This document shows positions 18,687 to 28,045 of a stretch of 64,000 bases of DNA, piece after piece. Numbering within the stretch: position 1 is the stretch's first letter; the number at the start of each line of letters is the position of its first letter. The notes under the pieces are model-generated. The model ran no database searches. It saw nothing but the letters and a program-made list of their open reading frames with translations, and was not told where the DNA came from. This DNA is from Fodinicurvata sp. EGI_FJ10296 (lineage in GTDB: Bacteria; Pseudomonadota; Alphaproteobacteria; DSM-16000; Inquilinaceae), in contig NZ_JBFCVL010000002.1 in the NCBI RefSeq assembly GCF_040712075.1, forward strand, positions 372,001 to 436,000, read 5' to 3'. The position numbers and the translations under genes are program-made.

Positions 18687-19382
18687 TTATCCCCTGTCAG
18701 ACACACCGCCATGCGCCGCCGACCACTCGGCTGGCGCATGAAGGAATTTGCGGATTTCGTCAAGAGTTTCGGTGTCGAAATATGACTCTTCCTCGCAAAC
18801 GCGCAGGACGTCCCACCATGTCGCCAGCGAGTGAAGCTCGACCCCGATCTCGTCCATGACCGCGCGGCTTTGCGGGAAAATATCGTAGTGGAAGATCACG
18901 AAGGCATGTTCGACCCGCGCGCCCGCCTCACGCAGCGCAAGGCAGAAATTCGCCTTGCTCTTGCCGTCGGTTGTCAGGTCCTCCACCAGCAGCGTATGGC
19001 TGCCGGCTTCCAGCGCCCCCTCGATCTGCGCGTTGCGGCCAAAGCCCTTGGGCTTTTTGCGGACATACTGCATCGGCAGCATCAATCGGTCAGCGATCCA
19101 GGCGGCAAAAGGAATACCCGCAGTCTCGCCGCCGGCAACGGTGTCGATCGTCTCGAACCCGACCTCGCGCAGGATCACGCTGGCTGAAAAATCCATCAGC
19201 GTCTGGCGCAGCCGCGGATAGGAAATCAGCTTTCGGCAGTCGATATAAACCGGACTGGCCCAGCCGGACGTGAAAAGGAACGGCTGCTTTGGGTTGAAAT
19301 GGATCGCCTGCACTTCCAACAGCATCTTTGCCGTCATGGTGGCGATTACGTCCCGATCGGGAAAGGTGCTGCCGAATGCCAT
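18687..19382 (-). CDS. pyrE: Orotate phosphoribosyltransferase
   Basis: Joins orotate to PRPP giving OMP. The 231-residue protein resembles the alphaproteobacterial long form: [19 protein letters not shown] at the N-terminal part, the flexible-loop [17 protein letters not shown], and the PRPP motif [10 protein letters not shown] (family VEDxxTxGxS). I chose the ATG at 19382 ([11 protein letters not shown]) by comparison with rhizobial PyrE; the frame stays open to 19475. It lies 124 bp after pyrC and closes the minus-strand TRAP-pyrKD-amidohydrolase-pyrC-pyrE group. Confidence 0.93.
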   Translation of the reverse strand: MAFGSTFPDRDVIATMTAKMLLEVQAIHFNPKQPFLFTSGWASPVYIDCRKLISYPRLRQTLMDFSASVILREVGFETIDTVAGGETAGIPFAAWIADRLMLPMQYVRKKPKGFGRNAQIEGALEAGSHTLLVEDLTTDGKSKANFCLALREAGARVEHAFVIFHYDIFPQSRAVMDEIGVELHSLATWWDVLRVCEEESYFDTETLDEIRKFLHAPAEWSAAHGGVSDRG

Positions 19383-19506
19383 CCGCGTCGCTCCGAAAGC
19401 CGTCAACGATAGACCCGGGATCGGCTCCCCCGCCCCGGGCGCCGCTTGTATAGGGCAACACGGTCGCCAAGACAACTGGGGTGTCAGGAGAGTTTCAGCG
19501 AGAGTA

Positions 19507-20574
19507 TCAGCACGCGGCCGATCCGACCTCGCGCCACGTCAGGGAACCGGGTCCCTTGAAGACGACGACGGCTTCGGCGCCGTCGCCAACCGCCACGGTA
19601 TCGGGAAGTTCCGGCGCGCCACGCTCCAGTTCGATGGTGTCCTCATTGGGCGAGAAGCCATAGAACGCCGGCCCGTTCAGGGAGGCGAACGCCTCCAGCC
19701 GGTCCAGCGCCCCCGCCTCGTCGAATGCCGTCGCATAGGCCGCCATGGCCGAGGGTGCATTGAAGATGCCCGCGCAGCCGCAGGCATTTTCCTTGGTGTG
19801 CAACGCATGCGGCGCGGAATCGGTCCCGAGGAAGAACCGGGCATCGCCCGATGTCGCAGCCCGGCACAGGGCCCGACGGTGGCGTTCGCGCTTTGCCACG
19901 GGCAGGCAGTACATATGCGGCCGGATGCCCCCGACCAGAATATGATTGCGGTTGATCAGCAGATGCTGGGGCGTGATCGTCGCGGCGAGCCGGCCGGTCG
20001 TATCGGCCCATAGGTAATCGGCGGCGTCTTCAGTCGTGATGTGCTCCATCACCACTTTCAGATCGGGAAACCGGCGCCTCAGCGGAATGAGTTCGCGATC
20101 GATGAAGGCACGCTCGCGGTCGAATATATCGATGGCCGGATCCACGACTTCGCCGTGGATCAGCAGCGGCATACCGATCGCCTGCATGCGGTGCAGCGGC
20201 GCGTCGATGGCTTCGATCCGGCTGACGCCGTGGCTCGAATTGGTCGTCGCCCCGGCCGGATACAGCTTTGCCGCCACGAAGGTTCCGTTCCTGAATCCGG
20301 CTTCCAGATCGTCGGGATCGGTGCGGTCGGTCAGATAGCAGGTCATCAGCGGCTGAAACCGGCTGCCTTCGGGCATTGCCGCCATGATCCGGCTTTTATA
20401 GGCAGTGGCCGCGGCGCTGTCGGTCACCGGCGGCGTCAGATTGGGCATGATGATCGCCCGGCCGAACGTCCGGGCCGACCAGCCAAGCACCGCACCGAGC
20501 ATCGGGCCGTATCGCAGATGCAGATGCCAGTCGTCGGGGCGGCGCAGCGTCAGGTGTTGCGGTCGGTCCTGCAC
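19507..20574 (-). CDS. pyrC: Dihydroorotase, class II (E. coli PyrC type)
   Basis: Reversible zinc amidohydrolase that interconverts N-carbamoyl-L-aspartate and L-dihydroorotate. Metal ligands are visible: the HxH pair in DDWHLHLR, the carboxylated Lys in [10 protein letters not shown], His in LIHGEVVD and VMEHITTED, and Asp in LGTDSAPH. At 355 residues it is of the compact class II type. Translation starts at a GTG (20574) with AAAGGA about 9 bases upstream. It lies 53 bp after the M20 amidohydrolase gene, which acts on the same kind of compound, so the enzyme may run in the hydrolytic direction in this locus (inference). Confidence 0.93.
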   Translation of the reverse strand: MQDRPQHLTLRRPDDWHLHLRYGPMLGAVLGWSARTFGRAIIMPNLTPPVTDSAAATAYKSRIMAAMPEGSRFQPLMTCYLTDRTDPDDLEAGFRNGTFVAAKLYPAGATTNSSHGVSRIEAIDAPLHRMQAIGMPLLIHGEVVDPAIDIFDRERAFIDRELIPLRRRFPDLKVVMEHITTEDAADYLWADTTGRLAATITPQHLLINRNHILVGGIRPHMYCLPVAKRERHRRALCRAATSGDARFFLGTDSAPHALHTKENACGCAGIFNAPSAMAAYATAFDEAGALDRLEAFASLNGPAFYGFSPNEDTIELERGAPELPDTVAVGDGAEAVVVFKGPGSLTWREVGSAAC

Positions 20575-20627
20575 GGGCTTGGTCCTTTCGTTGGGAACGC
20601 CTCAGCCGGAGGCTCTCGTCTCCGGCA

Positions 20628-21926
20628 TTAACCGCTCGCCGCGGTTTGGGCAATGGCTGCGTGCATGATGTCGCTGGCCATCATGAAGTCGTCCAGATCC
20701 ATATGTTCGTCCGGATTGTGCGAGCCGTTACGGTTGCGCACGAACACCATGGCCGCCGGAATGCCGGCATTGGCGAATACCGACGCGTCATGCCCGGCCC
20801 CGCTGGGCATGGCTTCGGCCGGTATCGACAGAGCCTCGGCCTGCGCCAGTAGCCGTTCCTGCAGGATTTTGTCCATGATCGCGGGCTCGGAATACGAATG
20901 CGGGCCGAAGTCGAAGACCACACCCCGATCGCGGCCAATGCGCCGGGCCTCGGAGTGCAGCAGATGGTGGAAAGCCTGCAGGGTCTCGGCGCTCTGGCTG
21001 CGGACATCGATGCTGAAACTGCATTCGCCCGGAATCCGGGTCATCGCGTGCTGGTCGGGGTTGGTCTGCAGGATGCCCGCCGTCATGACCAGGTCGAGGC
21101 CGCGTTCCATCAACGCTGCCCAGTGCTCGTCCATGGTCGACAGCAGATCGGCGACAGCGAGCACCGCATCGTGGCGCAGCCAGCGCGGCACGGCACCGGA
21201 ATGCCCGGCCTCGCCACGGCAGACCACATTCTGGTGGCGCAGATTGCCGCGAATACCGGTGACGACGCCGGCCGGCAGATTGCGCGCGACCAGTACCGGC
21301 CCCTGCTCGATATGCAGTTCGAAAAACGCTGCGACTTCCGCAGGCGTTACCAGCGGTTGCTGGGCCGTCAGCCGATCGGTCTCGATGCCGATATCGGCCA
21401 TGTGCTGCGCCAGTGTCCGGCCGTCCGTCCGGTGGGGGCGGGCCAGATCCTCCTGGGTCAGTTTGCCCAGGATCGCCATCGAACCGAGATAGCATTGGCC
21501 GAACCAGGGGCTTTCCTCGCCCCGCAGAACGATCGTCCGGACCGTCCGTTTCGGGGTTATTCCGTCTTCCTTCATGCGGATTTGCGCCAGAAGCGCGGCG
21601 ATCACCCCGGCAGTGCCGTCGAAATTGCCGCCCTGGGGGACGCTGTCCAGATGCGATCCGGCCCAAACCGCCGGCGCATCCGGATCGCTGCCGATCAGAT
21701 CGATCGTCAGATTGGCCGCCGGATCGCGCCCGACGGTCAGCCCGGCTTCACGCGCAGCATCGGCGATGACCTCTATTGCCTCGGTTTCCAGGGCCGAATA
21801 GGACGGCCGGGTCGTGCCGATCCCGCCGCCCCCGATCTCTGCCAGCCGGTCAAAAAGCCGGCGCGCGAGTTCGCGTCGCGATACTGCCGTCGACACACCC
21901 TCGGATTTTGCCAATGTGGTATCCAT
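20628..21926 (-). CDS. M20-family N-carbamoyl-amino-acid hydrolase (possible ureidosuccinase)
   Basis: A 432-residue zinc hydrolase of the hydantoinase/carbamoylase branch of peptidase family M20, which splits carbamoyl amino acids to amino acid, CO2 and ammonia. Ligands and catalytic residues are visible: His and Asp in GSHLDSVPQGGNFDG, Glu in RGEESPWFG, His in ELHIEQGP, and the C-terminal His in NGSHNPDEHM; the dimerisation domain is at about 215-335. The start ATG (21926) shares one base with the pyrD stop (TGATG), so translation is coupled. Flanked by pyrD and pyrC, the most economical substrate is N-carbamoyl-L-aspartate. Beta-ureidopropionate or allantoate are alternatives. Confidence 0.88.
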   Translation of the reverse strand: MDTTLAKSEGVSTAVSRRELARRLFDRLAEIGGGGIGTTRPSYSALETEAIEVIADAAREAGLTVGRDPAANLTIDLIGSDPDAPAVWAGSHLDSVPQGGNFDGTAGVIAALLAQIRMKEDGITPKRTVRTIVLRGEESPWFGQCYLGSMAILGKLTQEDLARPHRTDGRTLAQHMADIGIETDRLTAQQPLVTPAEVAAFFELHIEQGPVLVARNLPAGVVTGIRGNLRHQNVVCRGEAGHSGAVPRWLRHDAVLAVADLLSTMDEHWAALMERGLDLVMTAGILQTNPDQHAMTRIPGECSFSIDVRSQSAETLQAFHHLLHSEARRIGRDRGVVFDFGPHSYSEPAIMDKILQERLLAQAEALSIPAEAMPSGAGHDASVFANAGIPAAMVFVRNRNGSHNPDEHMDLDDFMMASDIMHAAIAQTAASG

Positions 21927-22882
21927 CAGACTGCCTCCGCCGGTACCGGCTGTGCCGGAAGGTCGCCCGCCGTCTCGCCGACGGCGCCGACCGCGCCCCT
22001 GATATCCATCAACCGTGCCAGTCCCCGCTCCCGGCAGAACGCCTCCAGTCCCTCCAGCACCGTGATCATGGCGGTGGGATGAACGAAGGTGGCGGTTCCG
22101 ACCTGGATGGCCGAACAACCGGCAACAATGTATTCCAGCGCGTCAGACGCGGTCGAAATGCCGCCGCAACCGATGACGGGAATCGAAACCGCCCGGCTGC
22201 ACTGATAGGCCATGCGCAACAGGATCGGCTTGACGGCGGGCCCTGAAAAGCCGCCCATGCCGCTGCCAAGCGACGGTCTGAATGTCGTCAGGTCGATGCT
22301 CATCCCCAGAATCGTGTTGGCAACGACGACGGCGTCCGCGCCTCCGGCCTCGGCCGCGCGGGCGACACCGGCGATATCGCCGGTGTTTGGCGTCAGCTTC
22401 GCCCAGATCGGCAGCGTCGTCGCCTTGCGGATCTCCGTGATGACCTCTTCCGTCAGATCCGGGCGCATGGCAAATGCATGGCCGTCGGCTTCGAGGTTGG
22501 GACACGAGATGTTGACTTCGATCGCCTCGACACCGTCGACGCTGACATCCCGGCACAGCGCGGCGAAATCGGCCGTCGTGTTGGCCGAGACGCTGGCGAT
22601 CAGCGGCGCCTGGATCCGGCGATAGACCGGCACGATGCGATCCAGAAAATCGCCCAGCCCCTTGGACGGGATGCCGATCGAATTCAGCATGCCGCCGCCG
22701 GTTTCCGCCACGCGCGGCGTCGGATTGCCGGCACGGAATTCGCGCGTGATGGTCTTGATCACGCAGGCGCCAATGCGGTCGAGGTCGATGACCTGGGCCA
22801 GTTCGTCGGAGAATGTGCCCGACGCCGGCATGACCGGATTGGCCAGGGAAAGCGACCCGATGGTCGTCGAGAGATCTACCAC
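21926..22882 (-). CDS. pyrD: Dihydroorotate dehydrogenase, class 1B catalytic subunit
   Basis: FMN enzyme interconverting dihydroorotate and orotate, paired with PyrK for NAD. About 318 residues with the class 1B signature: Cys as the active-site base in NISCPNLEADG, the FMN-phosphate region CGGISTASDALEYI and VGTATFV. The start is GTG at 22882, with AGGAGG 7 bases upstream; this start overlaps the pyrK stop by 7 bases (GTGGTAG). Longer in-frame extension to 22996 lies inside pyrK and is rejected. Alphaproteobacteria usually use the membrane class 2 enzyme, so a soluble NAD-linked form beside a transporter suggests a specialised or catabolic role. Confidence 0.93.
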   Translation of the reverse strand: MVDLSTTIGSLSLANPVMPASGTFSDELAQVIDLDRIGACVIKTITREFRAGNPTPRVAETGGGMLNSIGIPSKGLGDFLDRIVPVYRRIQAPLIASVSANTTADFAALCRDVSVDGVEAIEVNISCPNLEADGHAFAMRPDLTEEVITEIRKATTLPIWAKLTPNTGDIAGVARAAEAGGADAVVVANTILGMSIDLTTFRPSLGSGMGGFSGPAVKPILLRMAYQCSRAVSIPVIGCGGISTASDALEYIVAGCSAIQVGTATFVHPTAMITVLEGLEAFCRERGLARLMDIRGAVGAVGETAGDLPAQPVPAEAV

Positions 22883-23739
22883 GATACCGCCTCCTGCAGA
22901 TCGAAGACCGGGCCTTCGCAACAGACCCGCCGATGGACGATATCGCCACCGACATTGAAATCGCGCACGCAGCAAAAGCACATGCCCAATCCGCAAGCCA
23001 TCTGCTGTTCCATGGCCACCTGCCCGAAAATCCCGCGCTCGGCCGCCAGTTTCTGCGCCAGACGCATCAGCCGGTTCGAGCCGCAGGTATAGATGGCGTC
23101 CACCGGCGGCACACCGTTGCCCCCGGCGAGCAGGTCGCGCATCAGGGACTCGACGCGGTCGACGGCGCTGGTACCCTCGCTGTCGGTGACGCCGACGACG
23201 TCGACACCGTGGGCGGCCATATAGTCGACCGACATCAGGAATTCCGGCTTGCGCGCGCTGAAGATGGCCGTCGCCCTGACATCCGGACGGGCGGCAACCA
23301 CCTGGGCCAGCGGCGCCAGCGTTGCCAGCCCGACCCCTCGCGCCAGCAGCAGAACATGGCGGATGCCGTCCGGCAGATCGAAGCCGATCCCCAGCGGCCC
23401 CAGAATGTTGAAGCCGTCACCCGGCCGCAAGGCGGCCATGGATTCGGTACCCGCGCCGGTGACCTTGTAAAGGAAAGCGACCTCGCCCTTGTCGGGGTCG
23501 ACGCGATACACGCTCATCGGCCGACGAAAGAACGGAGCCTCGCCGCCGCCGCGCGGACAGAGCAGATGAAAGAACTGGCCGGGCTGTGCGGCGGTGAACA
23601 CCGGCGGCGCCGACAGCACCAGCATCCGGTATTCGGCATTGACGGCGTCATTGGAGATGACGGCGCATTCCCGTTCGGCGACGGCAAATTGCCGGTCGCT
23701 GGCGTTCGGGATTTCCGGTTGCGTCGGCATGAGTGTCAT
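22876..23739 (-). CDS. pyrK: Dihydroorotate dehydrogenase electron-transfer subunit (FAD/2Fe-2S)
   Basis: A 287-residue subunit that links PyrD to NAD(H). The FAD-binding barrel carries RRPMSVYR, the NAD domain is at about 105-235, and the C-terminal 2Fe-2S cluster ligands are in CGLGMCFCC plus the later CCEGPVFD. It is slightly long at its N-terminus (about 20 extra residues). It lies 7 bp after dctM and overlaps pyrD by 7 bp, so transporter and enzyme are in one transcription unit. Confidence 0.92.
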   Translation of the reverse strand: MTLMPTQPEIPNASDRQFAVAERECAVISNDAVNAEYRMLVLSAPPVFTAAQPGQFFHLLCPRGGGEAPFFRRPMSVYRVDPDKGEVAFLYKVTGAGTESMAALRPGDGFNILGPLGIGFDLPDGIRHVLLLARGVGLATLAPLAQVVAARPDVRATAIFSARKPEFLMSVDYMAAHGVDVVGVTDSEGTSAVDRVESLMRDLLAGGNGVPPVDAIYTCGSNRLMRLAQKLAAERGIFGQVAMEQQMACGLGMCFCCVRDFNVGGDIVHRRVCCEGPVFDLQEAVSW

Positions 23740-23746
23740 GGCTGGC

Positions 23747-25030
23747 TCACCGCAAGATCAGGTTCGGCAGGAACATGGACACGTCCGGTACATAGGTAAT
23801 CAGAACCAGCACGACCAGATTGACTGCCAGAAACGGCCAGACGCCCTGGATCACGGTCAGGACCGGTTTCCCCAGAGTCGACGAGGCCACGAAAATATCG
23901 AGCCCGAACGGTGGTGTGATCATGCCGATGCAGATATTCAGGCAAACGATCAGACCGAAATGCACGGGGTCGATGCCGAATGTCGCCGCGACGGGCGCGA
24001 GTGCCGGCACCAGGATAAGCAGTGCCGAGTTCGGATCGATGAACATGCCCGCGATCAGCAGGGCGAGATTGACGATCAGCAGGAACATCACCGGCCCGGC
24101 ATCGATATAGGCCAGGAAGGTGATGATCTCCGCCGGCACTTGCGCCCGGGTAATGAAATAGGACAGCAAGCTGCCGACGGCGAGCAGGATGAATATGACG
24201 GCATTCGTCACGGCGCTTCGCTCGGCGATCTTCAGCAGATCGCGCCATGACAGATCGCGGTAAATCACGAACTCGATCAGGATGGCATAAATGACAGCAA
24301 CGGCTGCCGCTTCGGTCGGCGTGAAGAACCCCGTATAGATACCACCGAGAATGATGATCGGCAGTCCCAGCGCCCACAGCGCCGCCTTCAGCGCGGCGAC
24401 CGCCTCACCCTTCGGCGGCCGGGCGCCCTTGCCGGCGCCGGTGCGCACGCTTTCCCACATGACCAGCAGCGCAAAGGCCAGACCAAGCACGATACCGACG
24501 ACCAGGCCGCCGGCGAACAGGCCAATGATCGAGGTTCCCGTCAGCCAGCCATAGATGATCAGCGTTATGCTGGGCGGGATCAGAAGCGCCGTTTCCGCGC
24601 TCGACACGATCAGGCCGAGCGAGAACTTTTCGCGATAGCCCGCGCGCATCAATTCGGGATGCATGATGCGGCCAAGTGCTGCCACCGTGGCCGGGGCCGA
24701 GCCGGAGACGGATCCGAACGCCATGCAGGCGCCGATGGTCGTGTGCCCCATGCCGCCGGTTCGATGGCCGAACATCGACTTGATCAGCGCGGTCAGCCGC
24801 AGGGCGATCTGACCGCTCGCCATCGTTTCGGCGGCGAAGATAAAGAACGGGATCGCCAGCAACGTCGAGTGGTTCACACCACCAACGAGCCGCTGAACGA
24901 CGATCACGTCGGGCACGGTTCCGAAGAACATGAACTTGGTCAGAAGCGACGGAACGCCCAGCACCAGGAACATCTCGAATCCGAGAAGCAGCAATCCGGC
25001 GGCAAGCGCGATGATCAGGCCGATTATCAT
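23747..25030 (-). CDS. dctM: TRAP transporter large permease DctM
   Basis: The 427-residue large membrane subunit of a TRAP transporter, with about 12 hydrophobic segments and the family's GSVSGSAPATVAALGRIMHPEL segment (positions 24640-24720) and IPPSITLIIYG. It imports organic acids on a sodium gradient together with DctQ and the periplasmic DctP. It lies 11 bp after dctQ and 7 bp before pyrK. Confidence 0.93.
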   Translation of the reverse strand: MIIGLIIALAAGLLLLGFEMFLVLGVPSLLTKFMFFGTVPDVIVVQRLVGGVNHSTLLAIPFFIFAAETMASGQIALRLTALIKSMFGHRTGGMGHTTIGACMAFGSVSGSAPATVAALGRIMHPELMRAGYREKFSLGLIVSSAETALLIPPSITLIIYGWLTGTSIIGLFAGGLVVGIVLGLAFALLVMWESVRTGAGKGARPPKGEAVAALKAALWALGLPIIILGGIYTGFFTPTEAAAVAVIYAILIEFVIYRDLSWRDLLKIAERSAVTNAVIFILLAVGSLLSYFITRAQVPAEIITFLAYIDAGPVMFLLIVNLALLIAGMFIDPNSALLILVPALAPVAATFGIDPVHFGLIVCLNICIGMITPPFGLDIFVASSTLGKPVLTVIQGVWPFLAVNLVVLVLITYVPDVSMFLPNLILR

Positions 25031-25041
25031 TCAGCGTCGTC

Positions 25042-25611
25042 CTAGTGCGAGGGCGTCGGATTGGCGGCCGGACCGGTGGCATCCCGGCCGGTCTCGTCGT
25101 CGGGCACATGAGCCCAGCCGTCGGGATGGGCACCCCGGCGGACGAACCGGATCGCAAACCGCAGCGCGAGCAGGGTCATGCCGACCGGGACGACCGCGTA
25201 CAGCCAGGCCATCGAGATGCCGAGCGTCGGGCTGGTCTGACCCATCCCGGCGACGAACAGCGTGATGTCGAAACTGAGCTTGGCAATATAAAGCGCGAAG
25301 ACGCAGCCGACGGCGTCTATCAAGCGCCCGACCCAGCGCCGGCCGGTCACGCTGAAGCGCTCGAACACCGAGCCCATGGCGACATGCCGACCCCGCTCCA
25401 TGGCCGCGCCCAGTGCCAGAAACACCGACCAGACGAGCAAAATGCGCGTCGCCTCGTCGATCCAGGCGAAGGAACTGGAATATTGCGGAAGCAGCGTCCG
25501 AACGCCGACATTCGTGCCGTACAGTCCGACCATCACCAGCATGATCGCCGACAGCACCAAAGACTCCACGCGCCGAAGACCGCCGTACAGGCCGGAGACG
25601 AAACTCGACAT
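25042..25611 (-). CDS. dctQ: TRAP transporter small permease DctQ
   Basis: A 189-residue protein with four hydrophobic segments and the family's Trp/Glu pattern near SSSFAWIDEATRILLVWSVF. The start is the ATG at 25611 (MSSFVSGLYGG), with AAGGAA upstream. The C-terminal tail (PDGWAHVPDDETGRDATG) is polar and probably cytoplasmic. It sits between dctP and dctM. Confidence 0.87.
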   Translation of the reverse strand: MSSFVSGLYGGLRRVESLVLSAIMLVMVGLYGTNVGVRTLLPQYSSSFAWIDEATRILLVWSVFLALGAAMERGRHVAMGSVFERFSVTGRRWVGRLIDAVGCVFALYIAKLSFDITLFVAGMGQTSPTLGISMAWLYAVVPVGMTLLALRFAIRFVRRGAHPDGWAHVPDDETGRDATGPAANPTPSH

Positions 25612-25689
25612 GGGCCGGTTCCTTTTGTTGGGCATCAGGGTGGCGGGCACGGGGGCGGCCCCCTCGTCCGCCACCCTCGCCTTTCGGCC

Positions 25690-26718
25690 TTATTCGCCGA
25701 CGATGCGGGCGTACTCTTCCTCGTACAACTCGATCAGGGCTTCACCCTCTTCGCCGGCCTGCTCCAGATAGGCATCGCGGGCCCGCGGATACATGGTCTC
25801 GCGCATCCGGGCCTTTTCCTCGTCGGTCAGTTCTTCGACCTCGAGCCCCGCCTCGCGGATGGTTGCCAGCGCCTCTTCCTGTGCCGTTTCCTTCAGTTCC
25901 TCGACCTCGGGGGCGACTTCCTCGAAGGCCGCTACGATGATGTCCTGATATTCCGCCGGCAGGCTTTCCCACCAGGCCGGATTGAACAGGATGACATCTT
26001 CCATGTGTCCGTGGTCGGAGACGAGCAGATAGTCCTGCACCTCGTAGAACCGCATGGTGGCAATGGTATCGAGCGGGTTTTCCTGGCCCTCGATCACGCC
26101 GGTCTGCAAGGCGGTATACAACTCACCGAACGGCAGGGCGACGGCCGACGCGTTCAGCGCGTTGAACTGCTCGATCAGGATGGCGGAGTCCATGACCCGG
26201 AACCGCTGGCCCTCGAAATCCTCGATATCAGCAATCGGATTGACCGACGTGAAATGCTTGCGGCCGTTCGGCCAGAGCCCGACGGCATGAAAACCACGCT
26301 CGGCGAATGTCTCCAGAACGGCGTCGCCGAATTCGCCCTGGCGCATCTCGCTGGCGTCTTCCAGGTCGGTCGGCAGCAGATAGGGAATGTCCAGGATCGA
26401 GACCGCCGGGTTAAAGCCGCCAAGGAATGCGGCCGGGGAAACGGTGCCCTCGATCGTGCCGAGCTGCACACCCTCGTTCATCGCCCGCGCGTCGCCGAGC
26501 TGTGATGACGGGTAAAGTTCGAACGCGACCTCGCCGTCGGTACGTTCCTCGACCAGTTCGGCAACCCGCTCAAGGCCCTGGTGGCGTGGCTGGCTGGGTG
26601 CCTCCAGATGACCGATCTGCGCAACATAGCTTTGTGCACCCGCAGTTCCGGCAGCGCCGGCGGCGATCGCGGCTGCCACGGTGGCGACGATTATGCTGTG
26701 GCGATTCTCGAATTTCAT
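25690..26718 (-). CDS. dctP: TRAP transporter periplasmic substrate-binding protein DctP
   Basis: A 342-residue solute receptor with a signal peptide (MKFENRHSIIVATVAAAIA, cleavage at AGA/QS). Features of the family: LYPSSQLGDARAMNEGVQLGTIEG, and the conserved ligand-clamping Arg in GQRFRVMDSAILIEQFNAL. I chose the ATG at 26718 with GGGAGC upstream; the frame continues to 26832 but only through an operator-like region. It is the first gene of the transporter-pyr group. A carboxylate ligand is expected; orotate or dihydroorotate fits the neighbours. Confidence 0.92.
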   Translation of the reverse strand: MKFENRHSIIVATVAAAIAAGAAGTAGAQSYVAQIGHLEAPSQPRHQGLERVAELVEERTDGEVAFELYPSSQLGDARAMNEGVQLGTIEGTVSPAAFLGGFNPAVSILDIPYLLPTDLEDASEMRQGEFGDAVLETFAERGFHAVGLWPNGRKHFTSVNPIADIEDFEGQRFRVMDSAILIEQFNALNASAVALPFGELYTALQTGVIEGQENPLDTIATMRFYEVQDYLLVSDHGHMEDVILFNPAWWESLPAEYQDIIVAAFEEVAPEVEELKETAQEEALATIREAGLEVEELTDEEKARMRETMYPRARDAYLEQAGEEGEALIELYEEEYARIVGE

Positions 26719-27066
26719 TTTTTCGTGCTCCCATCGGTAACCCGGAACCGCGTCGGCTCCGGGAGAAGTCAGACACTGGCATGTCACAAAGTCAAGATAA
26801 TTCTCAATTTTGAGACACGGGCTGAATTGCAACGCTTCTGATGAACTCTTGCGGCTTGGTGTGCCCGAAGCCGCCGCCCATGATGCCTACGATAATGTGG
26901 ATAGACCGTTATCGCGAGAGGCGATGCCGAATTCGCAGATCCGGCGCCAAACGACCCAGCGCGTGTGGACGCCGGATGGCGCTCCCGCGCCTCCGGCGAG
27001 GGGATCAGGGGGCGATGCCGCACGATGTGATGCTTTGCGTCTCCGGCGATGGGATCGCAATTGGCG
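26719..27066. other. 348-bp leader region of the TRAP-pyr locus
   Basis: Lies between the regulator's stop and the dctP start, both on the minus strand. It holds the inverted repeat at 26802-26815 (listed separately). The remainder is GC-rich with only short, unsupported frames. A promoter for dctP must lie here, but I cannot point to its boxes with confidence. Confidence 0.5.
26802..26815. promoter_or_regulatory. Candidate operator of the XRE regulator upstream of dctP
   Basis: A perfect inverted repeat TCTCAA-TT-TTGAGA, about 85 bases before the dctP start and in a locally AT-rich spot of an otherwise GC-rich spacer. Helix-turn-helix XRE dimers bind such short palindromes, and an XRE gene is directly upstream. 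The symmetry is seen; binding by this protein is inferred. Confidence 0.45.
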
Positions 27067-27981
27067 TCATGCGGTTCGTTCGGAGAGCGTTTCCTCGCGC
27101 ACGCCGCAACGATCGATCAGGCCGCGCAGATAACGGGCGGCTTCCGGCCCCTTCAAGGCGCGGGACCACAGATCGTCGGCGATCCGCTGATGCAGGTCGA
27201 TGGCTTCCGGCGCCGCCGTGATCAGGGCGACGCCGACGCGGATATTCGGTTGCTCGCCCAAACGAAACGGACTTATCGCCAGCAGCGCGCGGTCGGTCTG
27301 GCCGAAGATCTGAAAGCTGGTATTGGGCATGGTATCGAGGACCACGCCGATCTGGACGCCGATGGGCTGTTCCTCCATCAGATGCACGATGTGGTCGGCT
27401 TCGCGCAGCGCCATGACGCGTCGCCGGTACCGGGTTTCAGGGTCCATATCCAGCGTGCCGACCAGGCCATTGCGCAGAAACCGCTCGAACTCCGCGCCCG
27501 AAATCAGGCTGACGACGGCAGGCCGGCGTTCCCGGTACTGGCGCTTGCGGGCCAGCAGGATCTCCATCAACTCGTCCACCGCGGCGAGCGCCTGGGTCCG
27601 GTTGTCGACCTGTTCCGGGATGCCTTCCTTCAGCACCACGCGTAACGTTTCGTCGAACGCATCCGATGTCAGCAGATAGGACACCGGGCCGAACAGAACG
27701 ATGATGCGCTCGGCATCCGCCTCGATCTGGCGCATCCGCTCGAAAAAGCCGATGGCCGACGGTACATATTCCATGCCGACGCCCAGCAAATTAGGCACCG
27801 ACACGCCCAGAACGTCGGAAATGCGTTCGAGCGTATCGACCTTGGCGACCTCGCCCTTTTCGTAGCGATAGAGCGCGGCGCGCGAAATGCCGATCTGCTT
27901 CGCCAGTTCATCCGCCGAAAGCCCGGCGCCGATGCGAAATGCCTTGAGCCGCTGCCCGATATCCTGAAACCGAATACTCAT
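27067..27981 (-). CDS. XRE-family transcriptional regulator with a large C-terminal sensor domain
   Basis: A 304-residue protein. The Cro/CI helix-turn-helix at about 8-62 (LKAFRIGAGLSADELAKQIGISRAALYRYEKGE) is unmistakable. The remaining 240 residues are unlike a cupin or peptidase; they include VVSLISGAEFERFLRNGL and IGVVLDTMPNTSFQIFGQ, perhaps a ligand-binding domain. The start is the ATG at 27981 (MSIRFQDIGQ). It precedes the TRAP-pyr genes on the same strand, which makes it the likely local regulator, possibly sensing the imported pyrimidine. Confidence 0.85.
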   Translation of the reverse strand: MSIRFQDIGQRLKAFRIGAGLSADELAKQIGISRAALYRYEKGEVAKVDTLERISDVLGVSVPNLLGVGMEYVPSAIGFFERMRQIEADAERIIVLFGPVSYLLTSDAFDETLRVVLKEGIPEQVDNRTQALAAVDELMEILLARKRQYRERRPAVVSLISGAEFERFLRNGLVGTLDMDPETRYRRRVMALREADHIVHLMEEQPIGVQIGVVLDTMPNTSFQIFGQTDRALLAISPFRLGEQPNIRVGVALITAAPEAIDLHQRIADDLWSRALKGPEAARYLRGLIDRCGVREETLSERTA

Positions 27982-28045
27982 GCGGCGATGATGGCGATGC
28001 GGCCCGAACGCGGCAAGTGGTTTTGCGCCCATCGAAAAGCCACGA

